Positions 9,572 to 20,204 are shown, numbered from the stretch's first letter. The stretch: 64,000 nt of DNA from Thiothrix subterranea (GCF_016772315.1 NZ_CP053482.1:1488001-1552000), one strand, 5' to 3'. The notes: generated by a model from the sequence alone, not told the origin. Translations and numbers: made by a program.

Positions 9572-11050
9572 TTACGCGAACTGGGCTGGCACTTGCGTGT
9601 GCCAGTCCGTCCATTGTTGGTACTGATGCGCAATGTTCAACATCCGCGCCTCCTCAAAATAATTGCCGACCAATTGCATCCCGACAGGCAAACCGTCCGC
9701 CGCAAAGCCGATGGGGAACGTCATCCCCGGCAACCCCGCCAAGCTGACTGGAATGGTGTACAAATCTTCAAGATACATCGCAATCGGGTCATCTTTTTTC
9801 GCGCCGATACCGAACGCAGTGGTCGGGCAGGATGGCCCCATGATCACATCGACATCCTTAAAGGCGGCTTCAAAATCCTGTTTGATCAACCGACGAACCT
9901 GCTGAGCTTTCAGATAATAGGCATCATAATACCCTGCGGAAAGTGCGTAAGTGCCGATCATAATGCGGCGTTTGACCTCATCACCGAAACCTTCCCAGCG
10001 GCTGCGCTCGTACAAATCCATCAAATCTTTCGGATTCTCGCAACGGTGTCCGAAACGTACCCCGTCAAAGCGTGACAGATTCGAGGAACATTCCGCCGGA
10101 GCAACCACGTAATACACGGGTACTGCGAGGTGGCTGTTCGGCAAGGTCACTTCCTTGATAATCGCGCCCTTCGCTTGGAATTCTTTAATGGCACGGTCAA
10201 TCACTGCACCGACTTGCGCATCCAGCCCTTCCGCGAAGAACTCTTTCGGCAACCCAATCCGCAAACCTTCCAGCGAACCATTGAGGTTGGCGGTGTAATC
10301 CGGCACAGGCAAATCGACGCTGGTGGAATCGCGGCTATCCAAGCCCGCAATAACATTCATCGTAATCGCGCAATCTTCCGCCGATGGAGCCATGGGCCCG
10401 CACTGATCAAGGCTGGAGGCAAACGCAATCATGCCGTAACGCGAAATCCGCCCGTAAGTCGGTTTAATCCCAGTAATATTGCAGAACGACGCTGGTTGGC
10501 GAATCGAGCCACCCGTATCCGTCCCCAACGTCATCGGCGCAAGCCGTGCCGCAATCGTTGCCGCGCCACCGCCAGAACTGCCGCCCGGAACTTTAGTGGT
10601 ATCCCACGGATTCCGCACATTCCCAAACGCCGAGGTTTCGTTGGAAGACCCCATCGCGAACTCATCCATATTGTTCTTGCCGAGCAAGACCCCGCCTGCC
10701 GCTTTGAGCTTTGCCGCCACATGCGCATCATACGGTGAGATGAAATTCGACAGCATATTCGAGGCGCAGGTCGTCCGCACGCCTTCCGAACAGAACAAAT
10801 CTTTGAGGGAATACGGCACACCCGCCATTGCACCCGTCAGCTCGCCCTTGCGGATACGGTTGTCGATGTCCACGGCTTGCGCTTGGGCAGACTCGCGGGT
10901 GACGGTAATGTAGGCATTCAATTCAGGGTTGAAGCGGTCGATGCGGTCAAGATACGCATCGGTCGCTTCCATGACAGAAAATTTGCCCGTATGCACCCCG
11001 TCGTGAATGCCCTTCAAGGACAGGGTATGGATGGAATCAGCCTGCGACAT
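9572..11050 (-). CDS. gatA: Asp-tRNA(Asn)/Glu-tRNA(Gln) amidotransferase subunit A
   Basis: This is an amidase-signature enzyme that releases ammonia from glutamine for GatB. I place the start at the ATG at 11050 ([10 protein letters not shown]), which has GGAGAAACC just before it and gives 492 residues, the usual GatA length; an upstream in-frame ATG would add 27 residues with no ribosome site. The amidase signature is complete: catalytic Lys in YSLKDLFC, then [14 protein letters not shown] with the Ser cluster, and [15 protein letters not shown] containing the nucleophile Ser. It is the first gene of a gatA-gatB-gatC unit. Confidence 0.97.
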   Translation of the reverse strand: MSQADSIHTLSLKGIHDGVHTGKFSVMEATDAYLDRIDRFNPELNAYITVTRESAQAQAVDIDNRIRKGELTGAMAGVPYSLKDLFCSEGVRTTCASNMLSNFISPYDAHVAAKLKAAGGVLLGKNNMDEFAMGSSNETSAFGNVRNPWDTTKVPGGSSGGGAATIAARLAPMTLGTDTGGSIRQPASFCNITGIKPTYGRISRYGMIAFASSLDQCGPMAPSAEDCAITMNVIAGLDSRDSTSVDLPVPDYTANLNGSLEGLRIGLPKEFFAEGLDAQVGAVIDRAIKEFQAKGAIIKEVTLPNSHLAVPVYYVVAPAECSSNLSRFDGVRFGHRCENPKDLMDLYERSRWEGFGDEVKRRIMIGTYALSAGYYDAYYLKAQQVRRLIKQDFEAAFKDVDVIMGPSCPTTAFGIGAKKDDPIAMYLEDLYTIPVSLAGLPGMTFPIGFAADGLPVGMQLVGNYFEEARMLNIAHQYQQWTDWHTQVPAQFA

Positions 11051-11134
11051 GGTTTCTCCGTTATTGCCGGGGTAATCTATTAGCGACTTACTATAGTGTA
11101 AGCCGCTTGCCGCTGGCAACCTGCACAACACCGG

Positions 11135-14100
11135 TCAGAGCGGTGCTTCGCCGCGAATAATGTAATTGCCGCTAAAGCTGGCATTGCCGGGATGCATCAA
11201 AATATTGCCCAACATCAAATTGATGTCATTGTTCGGGCCGGTATAAAGTGTAGTGCCATCCAGATTGAAATCGGTGGAATAATAACCCGGCAATCGAAAC
11301 GCCGCATTCACATTGGTATTTTCCGGCGCGACCAAAATAGCTCCCAATAACACACTGTTATCGCTACCCGGCCCACTCGCGATAATCGTATTGCTATTAT
11401 TGGCATCTCCCGCCCACATCAATGCAACGCCCGAACTTTCCAAACGTGCCCCAACACTGTTATACACCTTGGTAGCAAGTGCCGTAAAATCTACCGCCGC
11501 CGGTATCCCACGGCTAACACTGACAGGCTCTTTGGTCATTACCGCCAAATGATTACGGTGACGTATGGCGATGTAATACAGGCCGTCGTCTGCATTGGTA
11601 ATTGGCAACACTTTGGAGCCAGTGGCGGCATCCACAATATCGCCATCACGTTGCAGCAAGCCCGCCGCTACCGCTACCCGCTTACCAGGGTCGAAGACAT
11701 TGCGCAATTCCACCAATACCCAATCCACCGGCGCATCGCCTCCCGTTGCCGCCAACACTGCCGCCGATGCGGTTTCCGTACCCTTGTAATCAAAGGGTGA
11801 CACCATATCGGAAGAAGTTGCATAGCCAAACGCCGTCTTCAACTCCCCATAAGGTTGTAATTGCGGCATTAACCCCAAACGGTGCAAATCCCCGCGCATC
11901 ATTTTATCAGTGGATTTGTAAGCCCCTTGCAACCACGCCCGCAGACTCACATTGACGAAAGGTACATCATCAATATTGGTCACTTTGGCAGTTATGCTTT
12001 GCGTCGCACTCAAACCACCTGCATCTGTCGCACTGACCACCACCGCATACGTATTGTTTTTGTCTGCATCCTTGGGAAGTTCATAATCGGGGGCAGCAAT
12101 AAATTCCAACAGCCCAGTCGACGCATTGATCTTAAATAACGCCGCATCCGCACCGCCGCTGATGCTATAGGTCAAGGCTTCGCCATTGGGGTCGTTTGCT
12201 GTCGCCACCATGACCAAGGTTTTATTTTCTTCGACGTCTAAGGTAACAGTGGCTGCCCCTGCATGACTGGTCATCACCGGCGGCAAATTTTCCAAAACAT
12301 CCATCACCACTAAATTAAGGGTTTGTGTCACCTGCTGTGCGCCATCACTGGCGGTCACTGTGACTACGTAGATATTATCTTTATTGCTGTCTTGCGGTTT
12401 CTCATAATCGGGCGCGACCGCAAAACTGAGCGTGCCGCCACTGCTGATCTGGAATAGCGCCGCATCCGCGCCACCGCTAATGCTGTAGGTAATCGCATCG
12501 CCGTCTGTATCGGTAGCCGTCACAATCGTCGCTATTTTTTGATTTTCCTCCACACTCAAGGTAGCACTCACGCCACCACCATCACTAATAATTTTGGGTG
12601 CAGCGTTTTCCACGCCATCCGTTACGGTGACGAATAACAATTGTGTGGTTTCAAACACGCCATCCGTCGCAATCACCGTTAAAATATAGATATTATCCTG
12701 ATTGGCATCTTTAGGCGTTTCATAATCGGGCGCTTTAATGAAAGCTAATTTGCCACTATTGGTATTAATTTGAAACAGCCCATCATCCGCGCCGGTAGAC
12801 AAACTGTAGGTAACGGTGTCGCCATCAGCATCCGTGGCGGTCACAGTCGTCACCGCTTGCTGATTTTCAGGTACGCTGATGTTTGCAGTGGCATTACCAC
12901 CGTTGCTGGTAATGACCGGCGGCTTGCCTTCTTGCACATTGAGAATTTGCACGCGGATAAGTTGTGTATCCATTAACACACCGTCACTCACCATGACTTC
13001 CACTTCGTAGTAGTTATCATGATTAATATCTTGCGGCTTTTCGTAATCGGGTGCATTCAGGAAACTTAATTTGCCCGTACTCGCGGTGATTTTAAATAAA
13101 TTGGCATCTGCACCGGCTTTAATGCTCAGCGTTAGCGGGTCGCCATTGGGATCAGTCGCAGTGACGGTGGTAACAGCCGTGAGGTTTTCTTCTAAACTGA
13201 CGCTGGCGGTATTGCCTCCACCATTACTGGTAATCTGAGGGGCAGCATTTTCCACCACTTTCGTTACCGTGACGAATAACAATTGTGTGGTTTCAAACAC
13301 GCCATCCGTTGCAATCACCGTTAATATGTAAATATTATCCTGATTGGCATCTTTAGGCGTTTCATAATCCGGCGCTTTGATAAAGGCTAATTGGCCGCTA
13401 TTGGTATTAATTTGAAACAGCCCATCATCCGCGCCCGTCGATAAACGGTAGGTAACGGTATCGCCATCGGCATCCGTGGCGGTCACGGTTGTTACCGCTT
13501 GCTGATTTTCAGGCACATTAATCGTGGCGGTTGCGCTGCCCCCATTGCTGGTAATGACCGGCGGCTTGCCTTCTTGCACATTGAGAATTTGCACGCGAAT
13601 AAATTGTGTATCATTTAACACACCGTCACTGCCCCTGACGTCTATTTCATAAATATTGTCACGGTTAGCATCTTGCGGCTTTTCGTAATCCGGGGCGCTA
13701 ATAAAACTTAATCTGCCGGTACTGGTGGTAATTTTGAATAGTGCCGCATCCGCGCCACCGGTGATGTCAAAGGTTACATAATCGCCATCTGAATCAGTCG
13801 CGGTTACTTTAGTTACCGCTGTTACATTTTCATCCAAGCTCAGCGTCGCGCTCGTACCGCCGCCATTGCTGGTAATTTGTGGCGCAGCATTTTCGCTCGC
13901 ATCCAGCACTTGCACCGTTAACGCTTGGGTATCGGTTAAACTGCCATCACTAGCAGTCACCACCACGTCGTACTTGTTGTTTTTATCCGCATCAATGGGG
14001 TATTCATAATCGGGCGGTGCGATAAAAGACAGCGCACCCGTCGCCGTATTCAGTGCAAAGCGCACCGCATCCACACCACTGAGGCTGTAGCTAAGCGCAC

Positions 14101-15460
14101 TCCCGTCCGGGTCAGTCGCTTTCACGGTTGTGACCGCTGTTTGCCCCTCAGGAACAGACAGAACGGCACTCGCATTCCCACCATCACTGCTAATAACAGG
14201 CGGCTGATTCGCGGGTTTATCCACCGGATACACCGTAATACTAGCGGTATCGTCTTCACTCGACTTACTGGTGCGGTTAAAAGGCGTCGAGTCGGGATCT
14301 TCATTGAACGCAAAAGTAATTTCCCCGTCAACGCGATAATTGCTCGCCGTTCCCACCCGCGCCCGAATTTTCAGGATTTTAGAACCACTCGCCGGAACCA
14401 CATCCGCATCCCACACGCCAGTATTGGGGTTGTAACGCCCGCCAGAATCATCGCTGACCCACGTCAAACCAACCGGCCATTCCAACTCCACCTGCACCAA
14501 ACTGGTCGCAATAGCCGTGGCATTTTTGAGCGTATAACTCAGCTCCACCTCGCTGTTCCATGCCGGATTCGGGGTATTCACTGCGGCCTGCAAGGACAAG
14601 TCGACTGGCGTGGATTTGGTACTCGTTAGCCACTTAAAAAATGCGCCAGAATCATAAGCCGGGTCGCCCGCATCCGCCAACGCCAGCTTGACATGGTAAG
14701 ATTGCCCCGGTGTCAAACCGTCCAAAGACGCGGTAATCGGGCGCGTATAACCATCCAATTGCGTCGAGGTGCTACCGCTGCCATTACCATTGTCTACAAA
14801 GTAAGCTACATTATTCAGATTACAAGCCGCCCCGTTCTGATTAGCACCGGGCTTGCCTGCATTGACATTATTGACGGCTATTGCTTCGCCGGTATCCGGT
14901 AAAAATGCCGCATTCTTTGTTCCCGTCAATCCGGGGCCAGAGACGAACAAACCGAAGGCATCGTTAAAACTGCTACACACGTATTCAGGGTATTCCTCTG
15001 AACCAAACGCAAACACAAAGTTAAGCCTATCCCCTTGCGGGGTAATGTCAAACTCAATGATCGCGGGGTCGTATTTGGCGTTCGCGCTAATTTTGCCAAG
15101 ATCAAGGTCAAGGTATTGCACCTTGGTATTGTGCGAATACGCCGCGCCATTATTCGGTGCTTGAATACTACCCAGATTCCCGGTATTCAGAAAAACCCCA
15201 CTTTTCACGCCCCAAACGTCACCGCCGTTGCTGAAAACGCCGTATTGTTGGGAGACACCCCGTGGAATAGAAAGATTGTTTACCGATAAGCCGGGGCCAT
15301 CTAGCAAACTCGTCATATCGGTGGGAGTGGCATTAGGATTATAGGCAGGGGCTGCCTGTGTCAATGTGCCATAAAAAAGCATCAACAGGATGCCCAATGA
15401 CGTTAGTCGATTGTATTTCATAGTATTAATAGCCCCAGCGCTCTTATCTTTATTGTTCAT
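11135..15460 (-). CDS. Giant secreted protein: choice-of-anchor L domain, seven cadherin-like modules, shared C-terminal module
   Basis: The 1441-residue product has an N-terminal signal peptide (a likely start is the ATG at 15421, MKYNRLTSLG), ending near TQAAPAY. Residues about 40-285 form a choice-of-anchor L domain (FAFGSEEYPEYVC, DAFGLFVSGPG). A CARDB/DUF11-like beta domain follows (about 290-410). Seven modules of about 107 residues follow (about 418-1165), each starting PPVI or APQI-TSNGG and containing TVTATDxDGD, FSxxPDYExPxD and a VTASDG strand, the cadherin-like calcium-binding layout. The last 270 residues (LRAWLQGAY, VDWVLVELR, RHRNHLAVMT, two D-x-N-x-D-G-like motifs) recur in the gene at 20205. 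Probably a surface adhesin; the secretion route and anchoring are unknown. Confidence 0.85.
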   Translation of the reverse strand: MNNKDKSAGAINTMKYNRLTSLGILLMLFYGTLTQAAPAYNPNATPTDMTSLLDGPGLSVNNLSIPRGVSQQYGVFSNGGDVWGVKSGVFLNTGNLGSIQAPNNGAAYSHNTKVQYLDLDLGKISANAKYDPAIIEFDITPQGDRLNFVFAFGSEEYPEYVCSSFNDAFGLFVSGPGLTGTKNAAFLPDTGEAIAVNNVNAGKPGANQNGAACNLNNVAYFVDNGNGSGSTSTQLDGYTRPITASLDGLTPGQSYHVKLALADAGDPAYDSGAFFKWLTSTKSTPVDLSLQAAVNTPNPAWNSEVELSYTLKNATAIATSLVQVELEWPVGLTWVSDDSGGRYNPNTGVWDADVVPASGSKILKIRARVGTASNYRVDGEITFAFNEDPDSTPFNRTSKSSEDDTASITVYPVDKPANQPPVISSDGGNASAVLSVPEGQTAVTTVKATDPDGSALSYSLSGVDAVRFALNTATGALSFIAPPDYEYPIDADKNNKYDVVVTASDGSLTDTQALTVQVLDASENAAPQITSNGGGTSATLSLDENVTAVTKVTATDSDGDYVTFDITGGADAALFKITTSTGRLSFISAPDYEKPQDANRDNIYEIDVRGSDGVLNDTQFIRVQILNVQEGKPPVITSNGGSATATINVPENQQAVTTVTATDADGDTVTYRLSTGADDGLFQINTNSGQLAFIKAPDYETPKDANQDNIYILTVIATDGVFETTQLLFVTVTKVVENAAPQITSNGGGNTASVSLEENLTAVTTVTATDPNGDPLTLSIKAGADANLFKITASTGKLSFLNAPDYEKPQDINHDNYYEVEVMVSDGVLMDTQLIRVQILNVQEGKPPVITSNGGNATANISVPENQQAVTTVTATDADGDTVTYSLSTGADDGLFQINTNSGKLAFIKAPDYETPKDANQDNIYILTVIATDGVFETTQLLFVTVTDGVENAAPKIISDGGGVSATLSVEENQKIATIVTATDTDGDAITYSISGGADAALFQISSGGTLSFAVAPDYEKPQDSNKDNIYVVTVTASDGAQQVTQTLNLVVMDVLENLPPVMTSHAGAATVTLDVEENKTLVMVATANDPNGEALTYSISGGADAALFKINASTGLLEFIAAPDYELPKDADKNNTYAVVVSATDAGGLSATQSITAKVTNIDDVPFVNVSLRAWLQGAYKSTDKMMRGDLHRLGLMPQLQPYGELKTAFGYATSSDMVSPFDYKGTETASAAVLAATGGDAPVDWVLVELRNVFDPGKRVAVAAGLLQRDGDIVDAATGSKVLPITNADDGLYYIAIRHRNHLAVMTKEPVSVSRGIPAAVDFTALATKVYNSVGARLESSGVALMWAGDANNSNTIIASGPGSDNSVLLGAILVAPENTNVNAAFRLPGYYSTDFNLDGTTLYTGPNNDINLMLGNILMHPGNASFSGNYIIRGEAPL
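12615..13597. repeat. 642-bp higher-order direct repeat inside the cadherin-like gene
   Basis: Two stretches, about 12615-12955 and 13257-13597, are nearly identical at the DNA level and lie exactly 642 bp apart (for example GTGACGAATAAC at 12627 and 13269). This equals two 107-residue modules, so a pair of modules was duplicated as one unit and recently enough for synonymous sites to remain similar. Confidence 0.8.
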
Positions 15461-15638
15461 TAAGCTTTTTTTGATACGTAGCTTATGTATTTAATCATAA
15501 CCAATAATCCAAACTAATTCTATAAGTCATTCCACTTATCCGAATGTACCGTTCACGCCTTCACCCTTCACCTGACTAGCCCCATAATGCTGACGACCCC
15601 ATACCCCCGATAACTACAATAAAACCAAGGGTTTTGAC

Positions 15639-16772
15639 ATGCTTTCACGCAGTTTAGCGACGACCATTCTCATGAGCACGCTCACCAGTGCAGCGACACC
15701 AACGTATGCCAACCCGCCCATTTGGGAATCTTGGTCACAGATGCAACCGCAACGCGGTGAATTCGCACCCAGTCGCGCGGGCGTTTTACAACCACGGCTG
15801 CAATTAGCAACGTATTCCCAACCGAGTATTGCGATCAGCCCCGTCGAAACCGGGTTACGTGATCTCGCCCGCTCACTGGAAGGCAAGGCATTGTGGGAAC
15901 GCCAAGCCCCCTTGGGCAGCAATATCGTCAACAAAACCCTGATGGAAACCATTCAGCAGTTGCTCTATTGGCGCGGTGATTGGTTTCCGGCAACACTCCG
16001 CCAACAATTTGAGTTGATTCCACTCACTGCCCAGCAAGCAAAAACGGGGCATTTTACCGGTTACTACACCCCCATTTTAACGGGCAGCCGCACTCGCACC
16101 CCGCAATTCAGAGTGCCGATATACCGTGAGCCGCAAGGCAATCTCAGCCGTTTAAGCCATGCCGATATTGCTAATGGTGCTTTAGCCAACAAAAATTTAG
16201 AGGTGGCGTGGGTAGAAGACCCCTACATGCTTTATATGGCGCAGGTACAAGGTTCCGCGCAAATTCGCTTCACCGACGGCACCGCCAGTACCCTCGATTA
16301 CGCGGGCAATAACGGCAAAGACTTCCGCCCCGTATCGTCTTATCTGCAAGCCAAAGGCTACAATATCGGCAGCATGACACACGAAAACGTTGGGCGTTGG
16401 TTGCGCGAACACCCAGACATTATGCATGAAGCCCTGTTGAGCAACCCGCGTTATATCTTTTTTCATGAAACCCAAGGTTTGCCCCAAACAGCATCGGGGA
16501 CATCGGTCATACCCGGTCATACTGTCGCGGTAGACAGCCGCTATATCCCGCACGGCTCCGTCTTACTCGCGGAATTGCCGCGCGTGAACAGTCAGGGGAA
16601 AAAAGTAGACGGCACGGAATGGCGGCTCCTATTTGCGCAAGACCATGGTCGGGCGATTCAAGGCAAAGGGCGTTTCGACTTATACACCGGGGTTGGCAAT
16701 AGCGCAGAATCTGCCGCGTATGCCATATCAGGGATGCATCGCGCCTTCTTACTGGTGCGCAAATCTGGCTAA
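15639..16772 (+). CDS. mltA: Lytic murein transglycosylase A (MltA family), apparently not a lipoprotein
   Basis: The 377-residue protein matches MltA, which cleaves peptidoglycan glycan strands and leaves 1,6-anhydro ends. Visible are the MltA domain (TGYYTPILTGSRTRT at about 143-157, VQGSAQIRFTDG at about 203-214) and the C-terminal 3D domain (SVIPGHTVAVDSRYIPHGS, DHGRAIQGKGRFDLYTG) with the conserved Asp residues, including the likely catalytic Asp in RFDLYTG. E. coli MltA is a lipoprotein; here the N-terminus (MLSRSLATTILMSTLTSAATPTYAN) has no Cys and looks like a type I signal peptide, so the enzyme may be periplasmic and soluble. Confidence 0.92.
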   Translation: MLSRSLATTILMSTLTSAATPTYANPPIWESWSQMQPQRGEFAPSRAGVLQPRLQLATYSQPSIAISPVETGLRDLARSLEGKALWERQAPLGSNIVNKTLMETIQQLLYWRGDWFPATLRQQFELIPLTAQQAKTGHFTGYYTPILTGSRTRTPQFRVPIYREPQGNLSRLSHADIANGALANKNLEVAWVEDPYMLYMAQVQGSAQIRFTDGTASTLDYAGNNGKDFRPVSSYLQAKGYNIGSMTHENVGRWLREHPDIMHEALLSNPRYIFFHETQGLPQTASGTSVIPGHTVAVDSRYIPHGSVLLAELPRVNSQGKKVDGTEWRLLFAQDHGRAIQGKGRFDLYTGVGNSAESAAYAISGMHRAFLLVRKSG

Positions 16773-16951
16773 ACACTGCTAAAATCCTGTGGCGCTCTAT
16801 CGTGTTGGCTCTGCTGGCTTTGCGTGACAATAACGGAAAAATCGTGCACCATGAGTGATCTTTATTGCTCGTAACTGACGGTAGATCGGATGACGGGGGC
16901 GTTATCCCGATCAGCATTAATTTTTTCGCAGGTTGAACTGTACAGGCAATT

Positions 16952-16980
16952 TTGACATCCAAGGCTATACTAAGCAGAAT
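16952..16980 (+). promoter_or_regulatory. Candidate sigma-70 promoter of the coiled-coil gene
   Basis: A consensus -35 box TTGACA (16952-16957) is separated by 17 bases from CAGAAT (16975-16980), which fits the -10 box at the key A2 and T6 positions. Transcription would start about 25 bases before the ATG at 17013. An overlapping TATACT at 16966-16971 is too close to serve as the -10. Confidence 0.4.
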
Positions 16981-17012
16981 AAATTATTGATTTAGACACA
17001 GGGTTTTCATTT

Positions 17013-18275
17013 ATGTTGGGTTATATTGACTGGATTATTATTCTGGTTGCGCTACTCGCCGCTATCGGGGCTGTATTGTTGCTACTGCCGCAAACAAACA
17101 GCAAGGAAACCCAAGAGCTGCGGGTTATCCGCCTGCAAGCCGAAGCCGACCGCAAAAAAGTCGCCGATGTGCTCGAAGTGACCCAAAATGGCGTACAAGA
17201 TGCCGAGCAGCTACTGAGCAAACTCAAATCGCAAGTTGAGCAAACCACGCGCACCTACGAAGCCAGCCAAGCCCGTGCCGAACAAGCCGAACGCATTATT
17301 GAACGTGTCACCACGGCTGAACAAGAAATCCGCGATATTTCCAGTCAGCTCGGCGACCGTTTGCAACACCTGCAAAGTTACTGGGATGAACAACTGGGCG
17401 ATTCGGTGGAAAGCGTCAAACGTATCCGCAGCAAATTGCACGAAGGTCTCACCCAAGTCGATGACAGCTTGGTGCGTTTGCGCGAACAAGAAAAAATGGC
17501 ACAAGGCTTTACCCGCCGTCTGATCGAACATCACCACGAGCAGGCCAATAACCAGCAAGAAAATGCACGGCTTTCCGCTGAAGTTCACAACCGTTTGGAA
17601 GCCATGCTCAAAGAATCCAGCCACTTGCTCGAACAAATGCAACGCTATCAACAGGATGCTGACAATGTATTCCTGAAATTCAATACCGAAATGGACGGTT
17701 TGGAAACTCAAGCCAGCGAACGTTTCAGCACCCTGTTCCAAACCACCGATTTGGCGCGTCACGAACTCAGCTCTGGGTTGGAAGAAAGCCGCAAACACGT
17801 CGAAACCATGCGCCGCCGCGAAGAACAAAGCAACGACCTCAGCCGCCGCATTCACCAGCAATTCGAGCAAATCGACCACATCCGCGTCGAGCGCATCGCC
17901 AAAACCTTGGATTTGACCGAACAAATGTCCACCGATTTGCACAAAGGCATGGAAAACGCCCGCGACCTGCTGTTCTCGCTCGAAGTAGCCGTGCAACACG
18001 TCACAGCCAGCTTAGACAGCAAATCGTCCAGCCCCCATGTTGCACCTGCCCCTGCACCAGAGCACAGCGACGAACCCACCCCGCTCAAATTGGTCACAAC
18101 ACCCGCAGACGCATCGAATACCGATGACATGAACAGCGAAGTAACGGATGAAGCAAGCCCGCTTGACGATAACGAAGTCAGCAACCTCGCAGAAATCGGC
18201 AATCTGAAACCCATTAAAATCGTAGAAGACGAGCCAACGCCACACAATTTACTGGCGCTGCGGGCATATCGCTAA
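17013..18275 (+). CDS. Membrane-anchored coiled-coil protein of unknown function
   Basis: The 420-residue protein has one N-terminal membrane segment (DWIIILVALLAAIGAVLLLLP, about 6-26). Residues about 30-335 are almost continuous charged helix rich in Glu, Gln, Arg and Leu with heptad-like spacing, pointing to a long coiled coil. The tail (about 340-420) is acidic and Pro-rich and likely disordered. The pattern resembles envelope-spanning or methyl-accepting-like helical proteins, but no recognised domain is visible. It is followed by a convergent ABC exporter gene with only 7 bases between stops. Because of its biased composition it throws long spurious reading frames on the opposite strand. 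Confidence 0.75.
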   Translation: MLGYIDWIIILVALLAAIGAVLLLLPQTNSKETQELRVIRLQAEADRKKVADVLEVTQNGVQDAEQLLSKLKSQVEQTTRTYEASQARAEQAERIIERVTTAEQEIRDISSQLGDRLQHLQSYWDEQLGDSVESVKRIRSKLHEGLTQVDDSLVRLREQEKMAQGFTRRLIEHHHEQANNQQENARLSAEVHNRLEAMLKESSHLLEQMQRYQQDADNVFLKFNTEMDGLETQASERFSTLFQTTDLARHELSSGLEESRKHVETMRRREEQSNDLSRRIHQQFEQIDHIRVERIAKTLDLTEQMSTDLHKGMENARDLLFSLEVAVQHVTASLDSKSSSPHVAPAPAPEHSDEPTPLKLVTTPADASNTDDMNSEVTDEASPLDDNEVSNLAEIGNLKPIKIVEDEPTPHNLLALRAYR

Positions 18276-18282
18276 AGCCACT

Positions 18283-20061
18283 TCACTCTTTTTCATGCAA
18301 TTGTAATTCCCACATCCGCTGGTACTGCCCGTGCAGTGCCAGCAACTCCGCGTGAGTCCCCTGCTCCACCACCTGCCCTTTATCCAACACCAAAATCCGA
18401 TCCGCATCCACAATCGTCGATAAGCGGTGCGCAATCATCAGCGTGGTATGCCGCCCCGCCACTTCGTGCAAAGTTTGCTGAATCGCCTGCTCGGTAGCGC
18501 TGTCCAGTGAGGAAGTCGCTTCATCGAAAATCAAAATCGGTGGCTGTTTCAGAATCGCCCGCGCAATCGCCACACGCTGCTTTTCCCCACCGGATAATTT
18601 CAACCCACGTTCACCGACCACGGTTTCCCAGCCATCCGGCAAACTCTCGATGAACCTGCGGATTTGCGCCATGTCAGCGGCGCGTTCAATCTCCGCTTGT
18701 GTCGCTTGCGCATTGCCGTATTGCAGGTTGTAACGAATCGTATCGTTAAACAGCACGGTATCCTGCGGCACAATTCCAATCGCTTTGCGCAAACTGGCTT
18801 GCGACACGTGCGCAATATCCTGCCCGTCAATCAGCACACGCCCGCCCGTGACATCGTAAAAACGGTAAATCAAGCGCGATAATGTCGACTTCCCCGCCCC
18901 ACTATGCCCCACCACCGCGAGTTTTGTTCCGGCAGGCACGCTAAAACTCACCCCGCGCAAAATTTGGCGTTCCGCCTGATAACCGAAATCGACGTGCTCA
19001 AAACGGATTTCACCCTGCGTTACTTGTAATTCAGTCGCGTTTGGTGCATCGCGCACCTCCTGCGGGGTTTCCAGCAAACGAAATACCATGTCCATATCCG
19101 CCAGCGTGTATTTTACTTGCCGATACACAATACCCAACGACCCCAGCGGCAAAAACAATTGCAGCATAAACGCATTCACCATCACCAAATCACCAATGCT
19201 CATGGTGCCGTTGACCACGCTATTCGCCGCCAAAAACATAATAATCGTGACACCAATCGCAATAATCGAAGACTGCCCGAAATTCAACAATGACATCGAG
19301 GTTTGGCTTTTCACCGCCACATCTTCCCATTGCGCCAACGTGTGGTCGTAGCGGCTCATTTCCAATTTTTCGTTATTAAAATACTTAACCGTTTCGTAAT
19401 TGATCAAACTGTCCACCGCCTGATTACTGGATTGCGAATCCAAACGGTTCATTTCATGGCGATGATCCATGCGCCACTCGGTAATTTTGACGGTAAAAAT
19501 CACGTACACCGCCACGGTTGCAAACGTCACCAAGGCAAAGGCAGGCGCGTAATTCCCCAGCAGAATCACCGCCACCAAGGTAAATTCCACCGCAATGGGA
19601 ATAATGCTGAACACCATGAAATTCATTAAGGTACTGACCGAAGCCGTGCCACGTTCCAAATCACGGCTGATCGCGCCGGTTTTGCGTTCCAGATGAAAGC
19701 GTAACGACAAATTATGCAAATGTTCCAACACCCGCACCGACATTTTGCGCATCGCGTGGTAACGCACCCGCGCAAACACCGTATCGCGCAATTCATTGAA
19801 CAGCGCACTTGCCAACCGCAACGCCCCATACCCCAGCAGCAATATCACCGGCAATACCAACACCTGTTCCGGCTTGCCCTGTAAGCCATCCACAATATCC
19901 TTGAGGAACAGCGGCACACCCACATTCGCCACTTTCGAGGCAATCAGGCACGCCAACGCAAACAAGGCTCGCCCCCGGTATTCCCATAAAAACGGCAGTA
20001 CGGATTTGAGATTGTGCCAGTCACGGCGGTTTTTATCGGGGCGTTCAGTACGGTTGGGCAT
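18283..20061 (-). CDS. ABC exporter, Atm1/HMT1 type (fused permease and ATPase)
   Basis: The protein has a six-helix transmembrane domain (about 20-330) and a nucleotide-binding domain with Walker A VGHSGAGKST, signature LSGGEKQRVAIARA, Walker B ILIFDEATSSLD and the H-loop in AHRLSTI. The intracellular segment SRDLERGTASVSTLMNFMVFSIIPI is typical of the ABCB7/Atm1/HMT1 branch, which exports glutathione-conjugated metal or sulfur species. I place the start at the second ATG of an ATGATG pair (20061), 5 bases after AGGA, giving 592 residues; a longer frame starts at 20127. The substrate here is unknown; export of glutathione persulfide or metal conjugates would be inference. Confidence 0.92.
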   Translation of the reverse strand: MPNRTERPDKNRRDWHNLKSVLPFLWEYRGRALFALACLIASKVANVGVPLFLKDIVDGLQGKPEQVLVLPVILLLGYGALRLASALFNELRDTVFARVRYHAMRKMSVRVLEHLHNLSLRFHLERKTGAISRDLERGTASVSTLMNFMVFSIIPIAVEFTLVAVILLGNYAPAFALVTFATVAVYVIFTVKITEWRMDHRHEMNRLDSQSSNQAVDSLINYETVKYFNNEKLEMSRYDHTLAQWEDVAVKSQTSMSLLNFGQSSIIAIGVTIIMFLAANSVVNGTMSIGDLVMVNAFMLQLFLPLGSLGIVYRQVKYTLADMDMVFRLLETPQEVRDAPNATELQVTQGEIRFEHVDFGYQAERQILRGVSFSVPAGTKLAVVGHSGAGKSTLSRLIYRFYDVTGGRVLIDGQDIAHVSQASLRKAIGIVPQDTVLFNDTIRYNLQYGNAQATQAEIERAADMAQIRRFIESLPDGWETVVGERGLKLSGGEKQRVAIARAILKQPPILIFDEATSSLDSATEQAIQQTLHEVAGRHTTLMIAHRLSTIVDADRILVLDKGQVVEQGTHAELLALHGQYQRMWELQLHEKE

Positions 20062-20204
20062 CATCTTCCTGTCTGTATCCTTTATTCTGTCATGGCATGA
20101 TAGTATCCCATCCACGACAGAACGCATCCAGAAAATCCATACCCAAACGAGGCATCACACTCGTTACAATCTTAATCAACCGAGCAGCGAACTACCACAC
20201 AGGG

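Noticed and set aside
11950-14215. Tandem repeats as a CRISPR array or mobile repeat
   Set aside because: The repeats are in frame, about 321 bp long and encode cadherin-like modules; spacing and sequence do not fit CRISPR.
17211-17999. Long minus-strand frame (262 codons) inside the coiled-coil gene
   Set aside because: It is rich in Phe, Val, Gly and Ala as expected from reading Glu/Gln/Lys codons in reverse, has no ribosome site and lies fully inside a well supported gene.
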